From JAWKJY01 sp041393535 (GTDB lineage Bacteria > Actinomycetota > Thermoleophilia > Gaiellales > Gaiellaceae), in assembly GCA_041393535.1 (NCBI GenBank), contig JAWKJY010000001.1, forward strand, positions 124,001-188,000: DNA of 64,000 nt, given 5' to 3'. A model generated the notes under the pieces. It was not told where the DNA came from, ran no database searches, and saw nothing but the letters and a program-made list of their open reading frames with translations. Numbering within the stretch: position 1 is the stretch's first letter; the number at the start of each line of letters is the position of its first letter. The position numbers and the translations under genes are program-made. Below, one piece after another: positions 47,234-55,600 of the stretch.

Positions 47234-48443
47234 GTGAGGTGGGGGGCACCGACGCGGAGCTCGTGGGCACTCGCCGTGCTGGCCGCGGCCTCGGCCGTGC
47301 TGGCGGGCGCGTGCGGCAGCGGCGCGACCGCCGCGCCGGCGCCGGAGGCGGCCGCGGGGGCCGCGGCGGCCGCGGGGCCGCGCGTGCTCTACGTCAGCCC
47401 CGACGGCGGCCGCCAGGCGGCCTGCACGCGGAAGCGGCCGTGCCAGACGCTCGCCGCTACCGGCGGAGCCCGGCCGGGCGACACCGTGCTGCTCGCCGCG
47501 GGGACGGCGGTACGGGCCGCAGGTCGTCGCCCACGACGCACGCAAGCAGCCCGGCCCGCGCGTGGTCTTCCGGCCGGCCCCCGGCGCCCGCGTGCGGACC
47601 GGCGAGCTGAGCATCAAGGGCGCCCGCGACGTCGAGTTCCGCGGCTTCGAGGCGGACGACCTGTTCATCGTCCCGCTGAACGGCCCAGACGGCGGCCCGC
47701 GCCCCGAGAACGTGGCCTTCCGGAACATGACCACGCGCTTCTTCTTCGTGCGCTCGGGCAAGCGCGTCTCGATCGTCGGCGGCTCGGTCGGCGGCATCGA
47801 CGAGGCGATCTCCTCGACGATCGGCACCTACCCGGGCCTGCCGGTCTCCGAGGACGTGCTGATCGACGGCGTCACCTTCCACGACGTCACCCGCGACGCG
47901 AACCCGACCGGCCACATCGAGTGCCTGTTCGTCCAGGAGTCGGACCGCGTCGTCATCCGCCGCAGCCGCTTCACGCGCTGCGACGTGATGGACGTCTACG
48001 TCAACGACATCCTCGGCGGCACGATCACGAACCTGACGATCGAGAACAACGCCTTCGACCAGCCCGGCGACGGCGGCTCGTACGCGGTCTACGTCTACCC
48101 GCGCGGGACGGGCGGGAACGTCCGCTACAACTCGTTCGGGGCGTCGATCATCTTCGACGGGGCGTTCGAGGGCTGGAGCGCCGTCGGCAACGTCGGGCGC
48201 GTCACGGTCTGCGCCGAGGGGATCGCCTTCGCGAGCAACGTCTGGGAGAACCAGCGCTGCGGCCCGACCGACCGGCGCGTGCGACGGGTCTTCCGCGATC
48301 CCGCCTCCTTCGACCTGCGGCCGCGCCCCGGCTCCGCCGCGATCGACGGCGGCTCCGCCAGCTCCTACCCGGCGACCGACATCGACGGAACGCCTCGGCC
48401 GCGCGGCGGGCGCGCCGACGCCGGCGCCTTCGAGGTCCGATGA
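47234..48443 (+). CDS. Secreted/lipoprotein right-handed beta-helix protein, one frameshift
   Basis: A GTG at 47234 begins a signal sequence (LAVLAAASAVLAGACGSG) with a possible lipobox Cys. It is followed by YVSPDGGRQAACTRKRPCQTL, a start typical of beta-helix surface proteins. Near 47500-47512 the frame shifts to GPRVVFRPAPGARVRTGEL, which reads to TGA at 48443. The body shares long stretches with the second module of the protein at 39420 (for example STIGTYPGLPVSE and RRSRFTRCDVMDV). About 402 residues if repaired. Likely a surface polysaccharide-binding or processing protein; no catalytic residues recognised. Confidence 0.75.
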
Positions 48444-49036
48444 TCGGCCGGCTCGCCGTCGGGGCCTACCGGCTCCAGCAGCAGGTGCTGGACAAGGCGT
48501 TCGCGCTCACCGCCGGTCGAGCCTTCGCGCGCTTCGGCCCGCGCTCCGTCGTCCAGCGGCCCGTCCGCCTGGTCGGGGAGCGCCGCATCGCGATCGGCAG
48601 CGGCGTCTTCGTCGGCGCCGGCTCCTGGCTCCAGGTGCTCGACGGGCCGGGCGACGGGGTCGTGATCGAGGTCGGCGACGGGACGAGCATCTCGGGGACG
48701 TGCGTCCTCTCGGGCTCCCGCTCGATCCGCCTCGGCAGGAACGTGCTCTTCGCCCGCAACGTCTACGTCGCCGACCACCGACACGCGTTCGACGACCCCC
48801 GCCTGCCCGTGCTCGCCCAGGGGGTCGACGACGTCCGGCCGGTCGTGATCGAGGACGGCGCGTGGCTCGGCCAGAACGTCGTCGTCGGCCCCGGCGTCCG
48901 GATCGGGCGCGGGGCGGTCGTGGGCGCCAACTCGGTCGTCCTCTCGGACGTCCCCGACCGGGCCGTCGCGGTCGGCGCGCCCGCCCGCGTCGTCCGGCTG
49001 CTCGACGAGGAGATCCAGGAGGTCGTGACGGCATGA
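48440..49036 (+). CDS. Hexapeptide-repeat acyltransferase (WcaF/WbbJ-like)
   Basis: A 198-residue protein with hexapeptide coils (IGSGVFVGAGSWLQV, LGQNVVVGPGVRIGRGAVVGANSVV) and a VAVGAPARVVRLL ending; YVADHRHAFDD provides the catalytic-type His segment of maltose/serine acetyltransferase relatives. It would O- or N-acylate a sugar. It overlaps both neighbours by four bases (ATGA), linking the beta-helix gene and the GT4 gene. Confidence 0.87.
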   Translation: MIGRLAVGAYRLQQQVLDKAFALTAGRAFARFGPRSVVQRPVRLVGERRIAIGSGVFVGAGSWLQVLDGPGDGVVIEVGDGTSISGTCVLSGSRSIRLGRNVLFARNVYVADHRHAFDDPRLPVLAQGVDDVRPVVIEDGAWLGQNVVVGPGVRIGRGAVVGANSVVLSDVPDRAVAVGAPARVVRLLDEEIQEVVTA

Positions 49037-50361
49037 CGCGCGCGCTGGTGCTCGCCTACCACTTCCCGCCCGTGGGCGGCGCCGGGGTGCAGCGGATCGT
49101 CCGCCTCGCCCGCCGCCTTCCCGAGCTCGGCGTCGAGCTGGTCGTCGTGACCGGGCCCGGCGGCGGCGACGAGCGCTGGACGCCGGAGGACGCGTCGCTC
49201 GACGCGGGCAACGTCGAGGTCGTGCGCGTGCCCGGCGCGCCCGCCCGGAGCGGGCGCTGGCGGCGTCGCCGCGAGCGCTGGCTCGGCGGCAGCTCGCCCT
49301 TCGAGCGCTGGTGGGTCGAGGGCGCGGTCGAGCGGGCCGTCGCGGCGGCGCCGGACGTCGACGTGGTGCTCGCGACGATGTCGCCCTACGAGTCGGCTCC
49401 TGCCGCCGCGCGGATCGCCGAGGCCCTCGGCGTGCCGTGGATCGCCGACCTGCGCGACCCGTGGGCGCTCGACGAGATGCTCGTCTACCCCAGCCGCCTG
49501 CACCGGGCGCACGCGGTCGCCCGGATGGGACGGGAGCTCGCGTCCGCCGCCGCCGTCGTGATGAACACGCCCGAGGCCCTGCGGCGCCTGCGCGACGCCT
49601 TCCCGGACCTACGCCGGCCGGCCGCTCGTCGCGATCCCGAACGGCTTCGACGCCGACGACTTCGCGAGCCCGCCCAGGGCGCGCCGCGACGCGGCGTTCC
49701 GCATCGTCCACACCGGGTACCTGCACACCGAGCTCGGGCTCGCGCACCGGCGCCACCGCCGGCTGCGCCACCCGCTCGGCGGCGGGTGCCGGGCCTCGAC
49801 GTGCTGACCCGCTCGCACGTCTACCTCCTGGGCCGGTCGAGCGCCTGCTCGCCGGACCCCGGCCTCGCCGAGGTGCTCGAGGTGCACCTGGCGGGCGTCC
49901 TCTCCGAGGACGACCGCGCCGTCGCCGCCGGCTCGTCGGTCGTCCACGCGCACGGCTACCTGCCGCACGTCGAGTCGCTCGAGCTCGTGCGCGGCGCCGA
50001 CCTGCTCTTCCTGCCGATGCACGACCTGCCGCCGGGCTCCCGCGCGGGGATCGTGCCGGGGAAGACGTACGAGTACCTGGCGAGCGGCCGGCCGATCCTC
50101 GCGGCCGTGCCCGACGGCGACGCGCGCGACCTGCTCGCCGAGGCCGGCTCGGCGTTCCTCTGCCGCCCGTCGGACGTCGACGGCATGGCCGCGGCGATCC
50201 GGTCGGCGGTCGACGCATGGCGTCGCGGCGGGCCGCCTCGGCGGCCCTGGCCCAGCGTCGTCGAGCGCTACGAGTCTCGTCCGCTCGCCGCCTCGTTCGC
50301 CGGGCTGCTGCACGAGGTCGCCGGGACGCCCGCGGCCCCGAGGCAGGCGGTGCGCGCATGA
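49033..50361 (+). CDS. Glycosyltransferase family 4, two compensating frameshifts
   Basis: An ATG at 49033 starts YHFPPVGGAGVQRIVRLA, the N-terminal motif of GT4-like enzymes, and IADLRDPWALDEM. Between about 49610 and 49795 the correct frame is a different one (LVAIPNGFDADDF, RIVHTGYLH). After that the first frame resumes (LAEVLEVHLAGVLSEDD, then IVPGKTYEYLASGRPILA with the donor-binding Glu). About 442 residues when repaired. Expected to extend the lipid-linked chain. The stop overlaps the 2-epimerase start (ATGA). Confidence 0.82.
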   Translation: MTRALVLAYHFPPVGGAGVQRIVRLARRLPELGVELVVVTGPGGGDERWTPEDASLDAGNVEVVRVPGAPARSGRWRRRRERWLGGSSPFERWWVEGAVERAVAAAPDVDVVLATMSPYESAPAAARIAEALGVPWIADLRDPWALDEMLVYPSRLHRAHAVARMGRELASAAAVVMNTPEALRRLRDAFPDLRRPAARRDPERLRRRRLREPAQGAPRRGVPHRPHRVPAHRARARAPAPPPAAPPARRRVPGLDVLTRSHVYLLGRSSACSPDPGLAEVLEVHLAGVLSEDDRAVAAGSSVVHAHGYLPHVESLELVRGADLLFLPMHDLPPGSRAGIVPGKTYEYLASGRPILAAVPDGDARDLLAEAGSAFLCRPSDVDGMAAAIRSAVDAWRRGGPPRRPWPSVVERYESRPLAASFAGLLHEVAGTPAAPRQAVRA

Positions 50362-51461
50362 GCGGCCGCGTCCTCACGGTGGTCGGGAACCGGCCGCAGT
50401 TCATCAAGGCGGCCCCGCTCTCGCTCGCCCTGCGCGAGGCCGGGATCGACGAGGTCGTCCTGCACACGGGCCAGCACTACGACCGGCAGCTGAGCGAGGT
50501 GTTCTTCGACGAGCTCGGCCTGGAGCCGCCCGCCTTCCGGCTCGAGGCGGGCGGCGGGAGCCACGCCGAGCAGCTCGCACGGATGCTGCCGGGGATCGAG
50601 CAGGCGCTCGTCGAGGTCGCGCCGGACTGGCTGCTCGTCTACGGGGACACGAACTCGACCCTGGCCGGCGGGCTCGTCGCCGCGAAGCTCGGCTGCCCGA
50701 TCGCCCACGTCGAGGCCGGGCTGCGCTCGTTCGACCGGACGATGCCCGAGGAGGTGAACCGGGTCCTCGTCGACCAGCTCTCGGCCGCGCTCTTCTGCCC
50801 GTCCGAGCAGGCGGTCGCGAACCTCGCGGACGAGGGCGTCGTCGCGGGCGTCCACCTGGTCGGCGACGTGATGCTCGACGCGAACCTGCGTCTGGCCCCG
50901 CTCGCGCAGGCGCGCTCGCGCGCGCTCGAGACCGCGGGCGTCGAGCCCGGCGGCTACACGCTCCTGACGATCCACCGCGAGGCGAACACCCGCCCCGAGG
51001 CGCTCGCGGCGCTCGTCGCCGCGCTGAACGAGCTGCCGGGGCCGATCGTCTTCCCCGTCCACCCCCGGACGGCGGGGGTGCTCGCCGCGGAGGGGCTCGT
51101 GCTCGGCCCGAACGTCGTGCGCGTGCCGCCGGTCGGGTACCTGGACTTCGCGGCGCTCTGCTCGCTCGCCTCGCTCGTCCTGACCGACTCGGGGGGCGTG
51201 CAGAAGGAGGCGTACTGGTTCGGCGTGCCGTGCATCACGCTGCGCACGACGACGGAATGGCCGGAGACCGTCGAGACGGGCTGGAACCGCCTGGTCGGCG
51301 AGTCGCTCGACGCGCTCCCCCGTCTGGTCGAGGAGGCGGTCCCGCCCGTCGATCGGCCGCCGCTCTACGGCGACGGGCGCGCCTCGGGGACGATCGCGGC
51401 CGTCCTCGCGGCCGGCGCGCCCGCTCCGGACGGCGCGGCGCGGCTCGCCGCGCGCGCCTGA
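50358..51461 (+). CDS. wecB: UDP-N-acetylglucosamine 2-epimerase (non-hydrolysing)
   Basis: A 367-residue enzyme with the family marks GNRPQFIKAAPL, HTGQHYD, VYGDTNSTLAG, HVEAGLRS and TDSGGVQKEAYW. It interconverts UDP-GlcNAc and UDP-ManNAc (or the matching 2,3-diacetamido uronate form). It ends the plus-strand operon that starts with the sugar transferase. The ATG overlaps the GT4 stop. With the UDP-sugar dehydrogenase at 52480 it would supply a ManNAc-uronic-acid-type precursor. Confidence 0.93.
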   Translation: MSGRVLTVVGNRPQFIKAAPLSLALREAGIDEVVLHTGQHYDRQLSEVFFDELGLEPPAFRLEAGGGSHAEQLARMLPGIEQALVEVAPDWLLVYGDTNSTLAGGLVAAKLGCPIAHVEAGLRSFDRTMPEEVNRVLVDQLSAALFCPSEQAVANLADEGVVAGVHLVGDVMLDANLRLAPLAQARSRALETAGVEPGGYTLLTIHREANTRPEALAALVAALNELPGPIVFPVHPRTAGVLAAEGLVLGPNVVRVPPVGYLDFAALCSLASLVLTDSGGVQKEAYWFGVPCITLRTTTEWPETVETGWNRLVGESLDALPRLVEEAVPPVDRPPLYGDGRASGTIAAVLAAGAPAPDGAARLAARA

Positions 51462-51477
51462 GCGCCGTCGGATCCAT

Positions 51478-51570
51478 CCCTCGTTCGAGGGTTCCTTCGC
51501 CCGCCCGTCGCGGCGCCGCGACGGCCCCCGGGAGGGCGCCCGTCGCAGTCCTGCGACCCCCGTTCGGGGG
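51478..51570 (+). terminator. Cluster of four hairpins after the epimerase gene
   Basis: Four inverted repeats follow within 93 bases: CCCTCG-TT-CGAGGG (51478-51491), a perfect 20-base palindrome centred on GGCGCC (51505-51524), GTCGCAG-TC-CTGCGAC (51542-51557), and CCCCCG-TT-CGGGGG (51557-51570). There is no T tract. The simplest reading is a compound terminator/mRNA-stabilising region at the end of the operon. The rest of the 342-base gap (51571-51803) holds the promoter of the response regulator gene. Confidence 0.6.
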
Positions 51571-51691
51571 ATCTCCGGGTCGGGATCGCCCCGTTTCCTC
51601 CCTCGAACGGGTGACGAGGCTCCCCGATCGGCGGGTGGCTGCCCGTCGGGTCAGGTCCGGTCCAGTTCAGGCCGGGACGCCGCTCCCCCTC

Positions 51692-51720
51692 TTGCGGGCC
51701 AGCGCTCCCCCTCCTAAGGT
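51692..51720 (+). promoter_or_regulatory. Promoter of the response regulator gene
   Basis: TTGCGG (51692-51697) and TAAGGT (51715-51720) are separated by exactly 17 bases. The ATG at 51804 has an AGGAGG ribosome-binding site, so unlike many neighbours this transcript would have a leader of about 75 bases. Confidence 0.55.
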
Positions 51721-51803
51721 GACGGACAGGGAAAAGGGGTGAGCTAGACAGGCCCATCCGATGCGGCCCGGCACTGGGGAGTGCCGGCGAGGAGGCCAAT
51801 TTC

Positions 51804-52463
51804 ATGGAGACAGGACGAGCGGCAGTCCTGGTCGATCAGCATCCGCTGTGGCTGGATGCTGTGACCGAGATCATCGGCGGTCTCGGGTTCACGGTGCGGG
51901 GGAAGCTCTCGAGCGCGGAGGTTGCGCTCGAGCTAATCGAGGATCTCGATCCCGACCTCGTCATCGTGGGCGACCTGCCGGCGCGGGGCACGACGGCCCC
52001 GGCGCTCATTCGCGAGCTGTGGGAGCGCATGCCCGAGGTTCGCGTGATCGTGCTCTCGGCGGACGACGGCGAGGACGCGATCTCCGCGGCGCTCGCCGCC
52101 GGCGCGTCGGCGTACGTGCTGAAGCGGGTGGAGCCCGACGAGCTCGCGGCGGCGATCCGCCACGTGTTCTCGCCGTCGATCTTCCTGCCGTCGGCGAGCA
52201 CGATCCGGCTGGACCAGCGAGGGGGCAGGGACGACCAGTTCGGGGCGGCGCTCACGCGCCGCGAGATCGAGATCCTCCAGCTCGTCTCGGAGGGCTACTC
52301 GAACGCCCAGCTGGCCAAGATGCTGTGGGTCACCGAGCAGACGGTGAAGTTCCACCTCTCGAACATCTATCGCAAGCTCGAGGTGTCCAACCGGACCGAG
52401 GCGAGCAGGTGGGCCCAGCTCAACGGCCTGCTCGACACCGCCGAGCGCGCGACCATCGCCTAG
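51804..52463 (+). CDS. NarL/FixJ-type response regulator (LuxR HTH)
   Basis: A 219-residue protein: receiver domain (1-120) and GerE HTH (about 148-205: LTRREIEILQLVSEGYSNAQ, then QTVKFHLSNIYRKLEVSNRTEA). The phosphoacceptor would be Asp57 (VIVGDLPARG), with Ser85 and Lys107 in the standard positions. The first acidic pair is reduced to Asp11-Gln12 (VLVDQHP), which may weaken Mg binding. No histidine kinase gene is adjacent. It lies between the end of one polysaccharide operon and the UDP-sugar dehydrogenase gene, so a role in this locus is plausible. Confidence 0.9.
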   Translation: METGRAAVLVDQHPLWLDAVTEIIGGLGFTVRGKLSSAEVALELIEDLDPDLVIVGDLPARGTTAPALIRELWERMPEVRVIVLSADDGEDAISAALAAGASAYVLKRVEPDELAAAIRHVFSPSIFLPSASTIRLDQRGGRDDQFGAALTRREIEILQLVSEGYSNAQLAKMLWVTEQTVKFHLSNIYRKLEVSNRTEASRWAQLNGLLDTAERATIA

Positions 52464-52479
52464 CAGGGGGAGACGTTCC

Positions 52480-53826
52480 ATGGCTGGGAACACCACGACC
52501 AACGGGTCGCACGATCACCGTCCCCGTCGCGAGGTCGCGATCATGGGCGCCGGGTACGTCGGCCTGCCGCTCGCGCACGTGTTCGCGAGCGCCGGCGTCG
52601 GCACCGTCCTCGTCGACGTCGACGCGGACAAGGTGGCGTCGATCAACCAGGGCGTCTCGTACATCCCGGACGTCCCGACGGACGACCTCGCCCGGCTCGT
52701 CAAGCGCGGCACGCTGAGCGCCTCGACCGACGTGGACGCGGTGCGTGAGTGCGACGCGATCCTGATCGCCCTGCCGACGCCGCTGACGCCGAACCGCGAG
52801 CCCGATCTGACGATCGTGCTCGAGGCGTGCGCCAAGCTCGCGCCGCGGCTCCGCGCCGGGCACCTCGTCGTGCTCGAGTCGACCACGTACCCCGGCACGA
52901 CGCGCGACGAGATCCTGCCGCTCTTCGTCCGGGAGGGCTTCGAGGTCGGCCGGGACTTCTTCCTCGCGTTCAGCCCGGAGCGGGTCGACCCGGGCCGGGA
53001 GGACTGGACGACGCAGAACACGCCGAAGGTCGTCGGCGGCGTGACGGCGGCGTGCACGGAGCGGGCGTGCGCGCTGTACGGGCGGGCGCTCGAGACGCTG
53101 GTGCCGGTCAGCTCGCCGGAGGTGGCGGAGCTGACGAAGCTGCTGGAGAACATCTTCCGGTCGGTGAACATCGCGCTGGTGAACGAGCTGGCGCAGATGT
53201 GCGACCGGATGGGCCTCGACGTCTGGGAGGTCGTCGACGCCGCTTCGACCAAGCCGTTCGGCTACATGCGGTTCGAGCCGGGCCCGGGCCTCGGCGGCCA
53301 CTGCCTGCCGATCGACCCGTTCTACCTGTCGTGGAAGGCCCGCCAGTTCGACTTCTACACGGAGTTCATCGAGCTCGCCGGGAAGATCAACGACAACATG
53401 CCGTACTACTGCGTCGAGACGATCGCGCGGGCGCTGAACAGCCGGGAGCGCTCGCTGCGCGGCTCGCGGGTCGCGCTGCTCGGCGTGGCGTACAAGCCGG
53501 ACGTCGGCGACGTGCGCGAGTCGCCGGCCCTGCGGCTGATCGAGCTGATGCAGCGCAGCGGGGCCGAGGTCTCGTACGTCGACGAGCACGTGCCGGAGCT
53601 GCACGAGCTCGGCCTCGTCGCCCAGTCGCTCGACGAGGCGCTGGCGGAGGCGGACTGCATCTGCATCGTCACCGCCCACCGCGGCGTCGACTACCAGGAC
53701 GTCGTCGAGCGCGCCTCGCTCGTCGTCGACCTGCGCAACGCGACCGGCCCGCAGCGCTACCCGCACGTCTGGACGCACACCGCGCCGCATGCCGCTGCCG
53801 CCGAGCTGGCCGGCGTCTCGCACTGA
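52480..53826 (+). CDS. Nucleotide-sugar dehydrogenase (UDP-ManNAc/UDP-GlcNAc 6-dehydrogenase type)
   Basis: A 448-residue UDP-glucose/GDP-mannose dehydrogenase family enzyme: GAGYVGLPLAHVF at residues 23-35, STTYPGTT, NIALVNELAQM and the catalytic Cys275 in GGHCLPIDPFYL. It would oxidise C6 of a nucleotide sugar to a uronic acid in two NAD-dependent steps. GGHCLPIDPFYL is the form seen in UDP-N-acetyl-hexosamine dehydrogenases (WecC/WbpA), matching the 2-epimerase upstream. It follows the response regulator by 16 bases and is probably co-transcribed with it. A strong hairpin follows. Confidence 0.92.
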   Translation: MAGNTTTNGSHDHRPRREVAIMGAGYVGLPLAHVFASAGVGTVLVDVDADKVASINQGVSYIPDVPTDDLARLVKRGTLSASTDVDAVRECDAILIALPTPLTPNREPDLTIVLEACAKLAPRLRAGHLVVLESTTYPGTTRDEILPLFVREGFEVGRDFFLAFSPERVDPGREDWTTQNTPKVVGGVTAACTERACALYGRALETLVPVSSPEVAELTKLLENIFRSVNIALVNELAQMCDRMGLDVWEVVDAASTKPFGYMRFEPGPGLGGHCLPIDPFYLSWKARQFDFYTEFIELAGKINDNMPYYCVETIARALNSRERSLRGSRVALLGVAYKPDVGDVRESPALRLIELMQRSGAEVSYVDEHVPELHELGLVAQSLDEALAEADCICIVTAHRGVDYQDVVERASLVVDLRNATGPQRYPHVWTHTAPHAAAAELAGVSH

Positions 53827-53833
53827 GCCGTGC

Positions 53834-53878
53834 GCCCGGCGCCGGGGCCGCGACGACCGTCGCGCCCCGGCGCCGGGC
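53834..53878 (+). terminator. Long two-part hairpin after the UDP-sugar dehydrogenase gene
   Basis: The outer arms GCCCGGCGCCGGGG (53834-53847) and CCCCGGCGCCGGGC (53865-53878) pair over 14 bases. Inner arms CGCGACG and CGTCGCG (53849-53855, 53858-53864) add 7 more with a 2-base loop and one bulge. No T tract. Its position eight bases after a stop codon fits an operon-end terminator or stabiliser. Confidence 0.7.
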
Positions 53879-53902
53879 CCCTCGCTCGGGCATGATCGGG
53901 CC

Positions 53903-54628
53903 GTGCGAGAGCGTCCACCGGCCGTCGCGGGCGTCCGCGCCCTGCTCTTCGACGTCTTCGGGACGCTCGTCGACTGGCGGACGTCGATCGCGCGCGAGGC
54001 GGAGCGCTCGCTCGCGCCGCTCGGCGTCTCGCTCGACTGGCTCGCCTTCGCCGACGCCTGGCGCGCGGAGTACCAGCCCGCGATGGAGGAGGTGCGGAGC
54101 GGCCAGCTGCCGTTCGGCCGCCTCGACGTCCTCCACCGGCGGAACCTGGACGCCGTGCTCGGTCGGCACGGCCTCGACGTCGACGAGGCGACGCGCGTCG
54201 AGCTCAACCTCGCCTGGCACCGGCTCGACGCCTGGCCCGACGTCGCGCCCGGCCTCGCGCGCCTGCGCGCGCGCGTGCTCCTCGCACCCTGCTCGAACGG
54301 GAACATCTCGCTGATGGTGGACCTGGCGCGGCGGAACGGGCTCGTCTGGGACGCGGTCCTCGGCGCCGAGCTCGCGCGCGACTACAAGCCACGGCCGGTC
54401 GTCTACCTCGAGTCGGCGGCCGCCCTCGGCGCGGCGCCGGAGGAGACGATGATGGTCGCGGCGCACTCCGACGACCTCGCGGCTGCCGCTGCGCTCGGCC
54501 TGCGGACGGCGTTCGTCGCCCGCCCGGACGAGCACGGGCCCGGCCGGGGGGAGGCCGCGCCGGCCGTTCCCGTCGACGTCTCGGTCGCGAGCCTGCTCGA
54601 GCTGGCCGACGCGCTCGGCTGCGCCTGA
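53903..54628 (+). CDS. HAD-superfamily haloacid dehalogenase-like hydrolase (type II)
   Basis: A 241-residue HAD protein: nucleophile Asp17 in LLFDVFGTLVDW, a second motif near APCSNGN, the lysine motif DYKPRPVVY and an acidic SDDLAAA. Type II (L-2-haloacid dehalogenase-like) is suggested by the helical cap and SNGN loop; actual substrate unknown. The GTG at 53903 lies six bases after a CATGAT box, possibly another leaderless start. Confidence 0.88.
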   Translation: MRERPPAVAGVRALLFDVFGTLVDWRTSIAREAERSLAPLGVSLDWLAFADAWRAEYQPAMEEVRSGQLPFGRLDVLHRRNLDAVLGRHGLDVDEATRVELNLAWHRLDAWPDVAPGLARLRARVLLAPCSNGNISLMVDLARRNGLVWDAVLGAELARDYKPRPVVYLESAAALGAAPEETMMVAAHSDDLAAAAALGLRTAFVARPDEHGPGRGEAAPAVPVDVSVASLLELADALGCA

Positions 54629-54654
54629 GCCGGCGCGAGCGGCGCGCCGGCCGC

Positions 54655-54660
54655 TAGCCT
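54655..54660 (+). promoter_or_regulatory. Leaderless-type -10 box for the LLM oxidoreductase gene
   Basis: TAGCCT ends seven bases before the GTG at 54668; no ribosome-binding site is visible in the seven bases. Confidence 0.45.
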
Positions 54661-54667
54661 TGCGCCC

Positions 54668-55558
54668 GTGCAGCTCGGCAGGATCGGCGTCTGGATCAGC
54701 GCGTTCGTCGTCGCGCCCGCGGCGGATGCCCGCCCCGCGGCCCGGGCGATCGACGAGCTCGGGTACGACACGCTCTGGTACCCGGAGGGGCTCGGAACGC
54801 GCGAGTCCTTCACGAACGGCGCCGTGCTGCTCGGTGCGACGGAGCGGATTCGCGTCGCCTCCGGCATCGCGAACGTCTGGGGTCGCGACGCGGTGACGAC
54901 CGCGAACGCCGCCCGCGTCCTCGCCGACTCCTTCGACGACCGCTTCCTGCTCGGCCTCGGCGTCAGCCATCCGCGCCAGGTCGACCCGCGCGGCCACCGC
55001 TACGAGAAGCCGGTCGCGTTCATGTCCGAGTACCTCGACGCGATGGACGCCGACCCCGTCGTCAGCCCCGAGGCGACGCAGCAGGCGCGCCCGCCCGTGC
55101 CGCGCGTGCTCGCGGCGCTGCGGCCGCGGATGCTGCGCCTCGCCGCCGAGACGGCGCTCGGCGCCCACCCGTACCTCGTGCCGGTCGAGCACACGCGCCG
55201 CGCGCGCGAGATCATGGGGCCGGGCGCGCTGCTCGTCCCCGAGCAGAAGGTCGTGCTCGAGGGCGACCCGGCCGAGGCGCGCCGTCGCGCCCGCGCCGCG
55301 ATCGCCTGGTACCTCGACACGCCGAACTACCTGGAGAGCCTCCGCTGGCTCGGCTTCGCCGACCAGGACTTCGAGCACGGCGGCTCCGACCGGCTCGTCG
55401 ACGCGCTCGTCGTCGCCGGGGACGAGGAGGCGATCCGCGCGCGCGTGCAGGAGCACCTCGACGCGGGCGCGACCCAGGTCGCGATCCAGCCGCTCGAGGA
55501 CGGCGACCCGTTCGGGCTCGAGACGCTCCGGCGCCTCGCGCCCGTCCTGCTCGGCTGA
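54668..55558 (+). CDS. LLM-class (F420-dependent) oxidoreductase
   Basis: A 296-residue luciferase-like monooxygenase family protein: RIGVWISAFVV at the start, ELGYDTLWYPEG, ASGIANVWGRDA and the LGLGVSHP strand, typical of F420-dependent LLM enzymes of actinobacteria (the TIGR03620-like branch). Such enzymes reduce or oxidise substrates with the deazaflavin F420; substrate unknown. GTG start fixed by the -10 box spacing and normal N-terminus. Confidence 0.88.
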   Translation: MQLGRIGVWISAFVVAPAADARPAARAIDELGYDTLWYPEGLGTRESFTNGAVLLGATERIRVASGIANVWGRDAVTTANAARVLADSFDDRFLLGLGVSHPRQVDPRGHRYEKPVAFMSEYLDAMDADPVVSPEATQQARPPVPRVLAALRPRMLRLAAETALGAHPYLVPVEHTRRAREIMGPGALLVPEQKVVLEGDPAEARRRARAAIAWYLDTPNYLESLRWLGFADQDFEHGGSDRLVDALVVAGDEEAIRARVQEHLDAGATQVAIQPLEDGDPFGLETLRRLAPVLLG

Positions 55559-55588
55559 CGTCGGGCGCTCGCGGGCGCGGGCACGCGC

Positions 55589-55594
55589 TATGGT
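55589..55594 (+). promoter_or_regulatory. Leaderless-type -10 box for the GNAT gene
   Basis: TATGGT ends six bases before the GTG at 55601. Confidence 0.45.
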
Positions 55595-55600
55595 GCCGGG

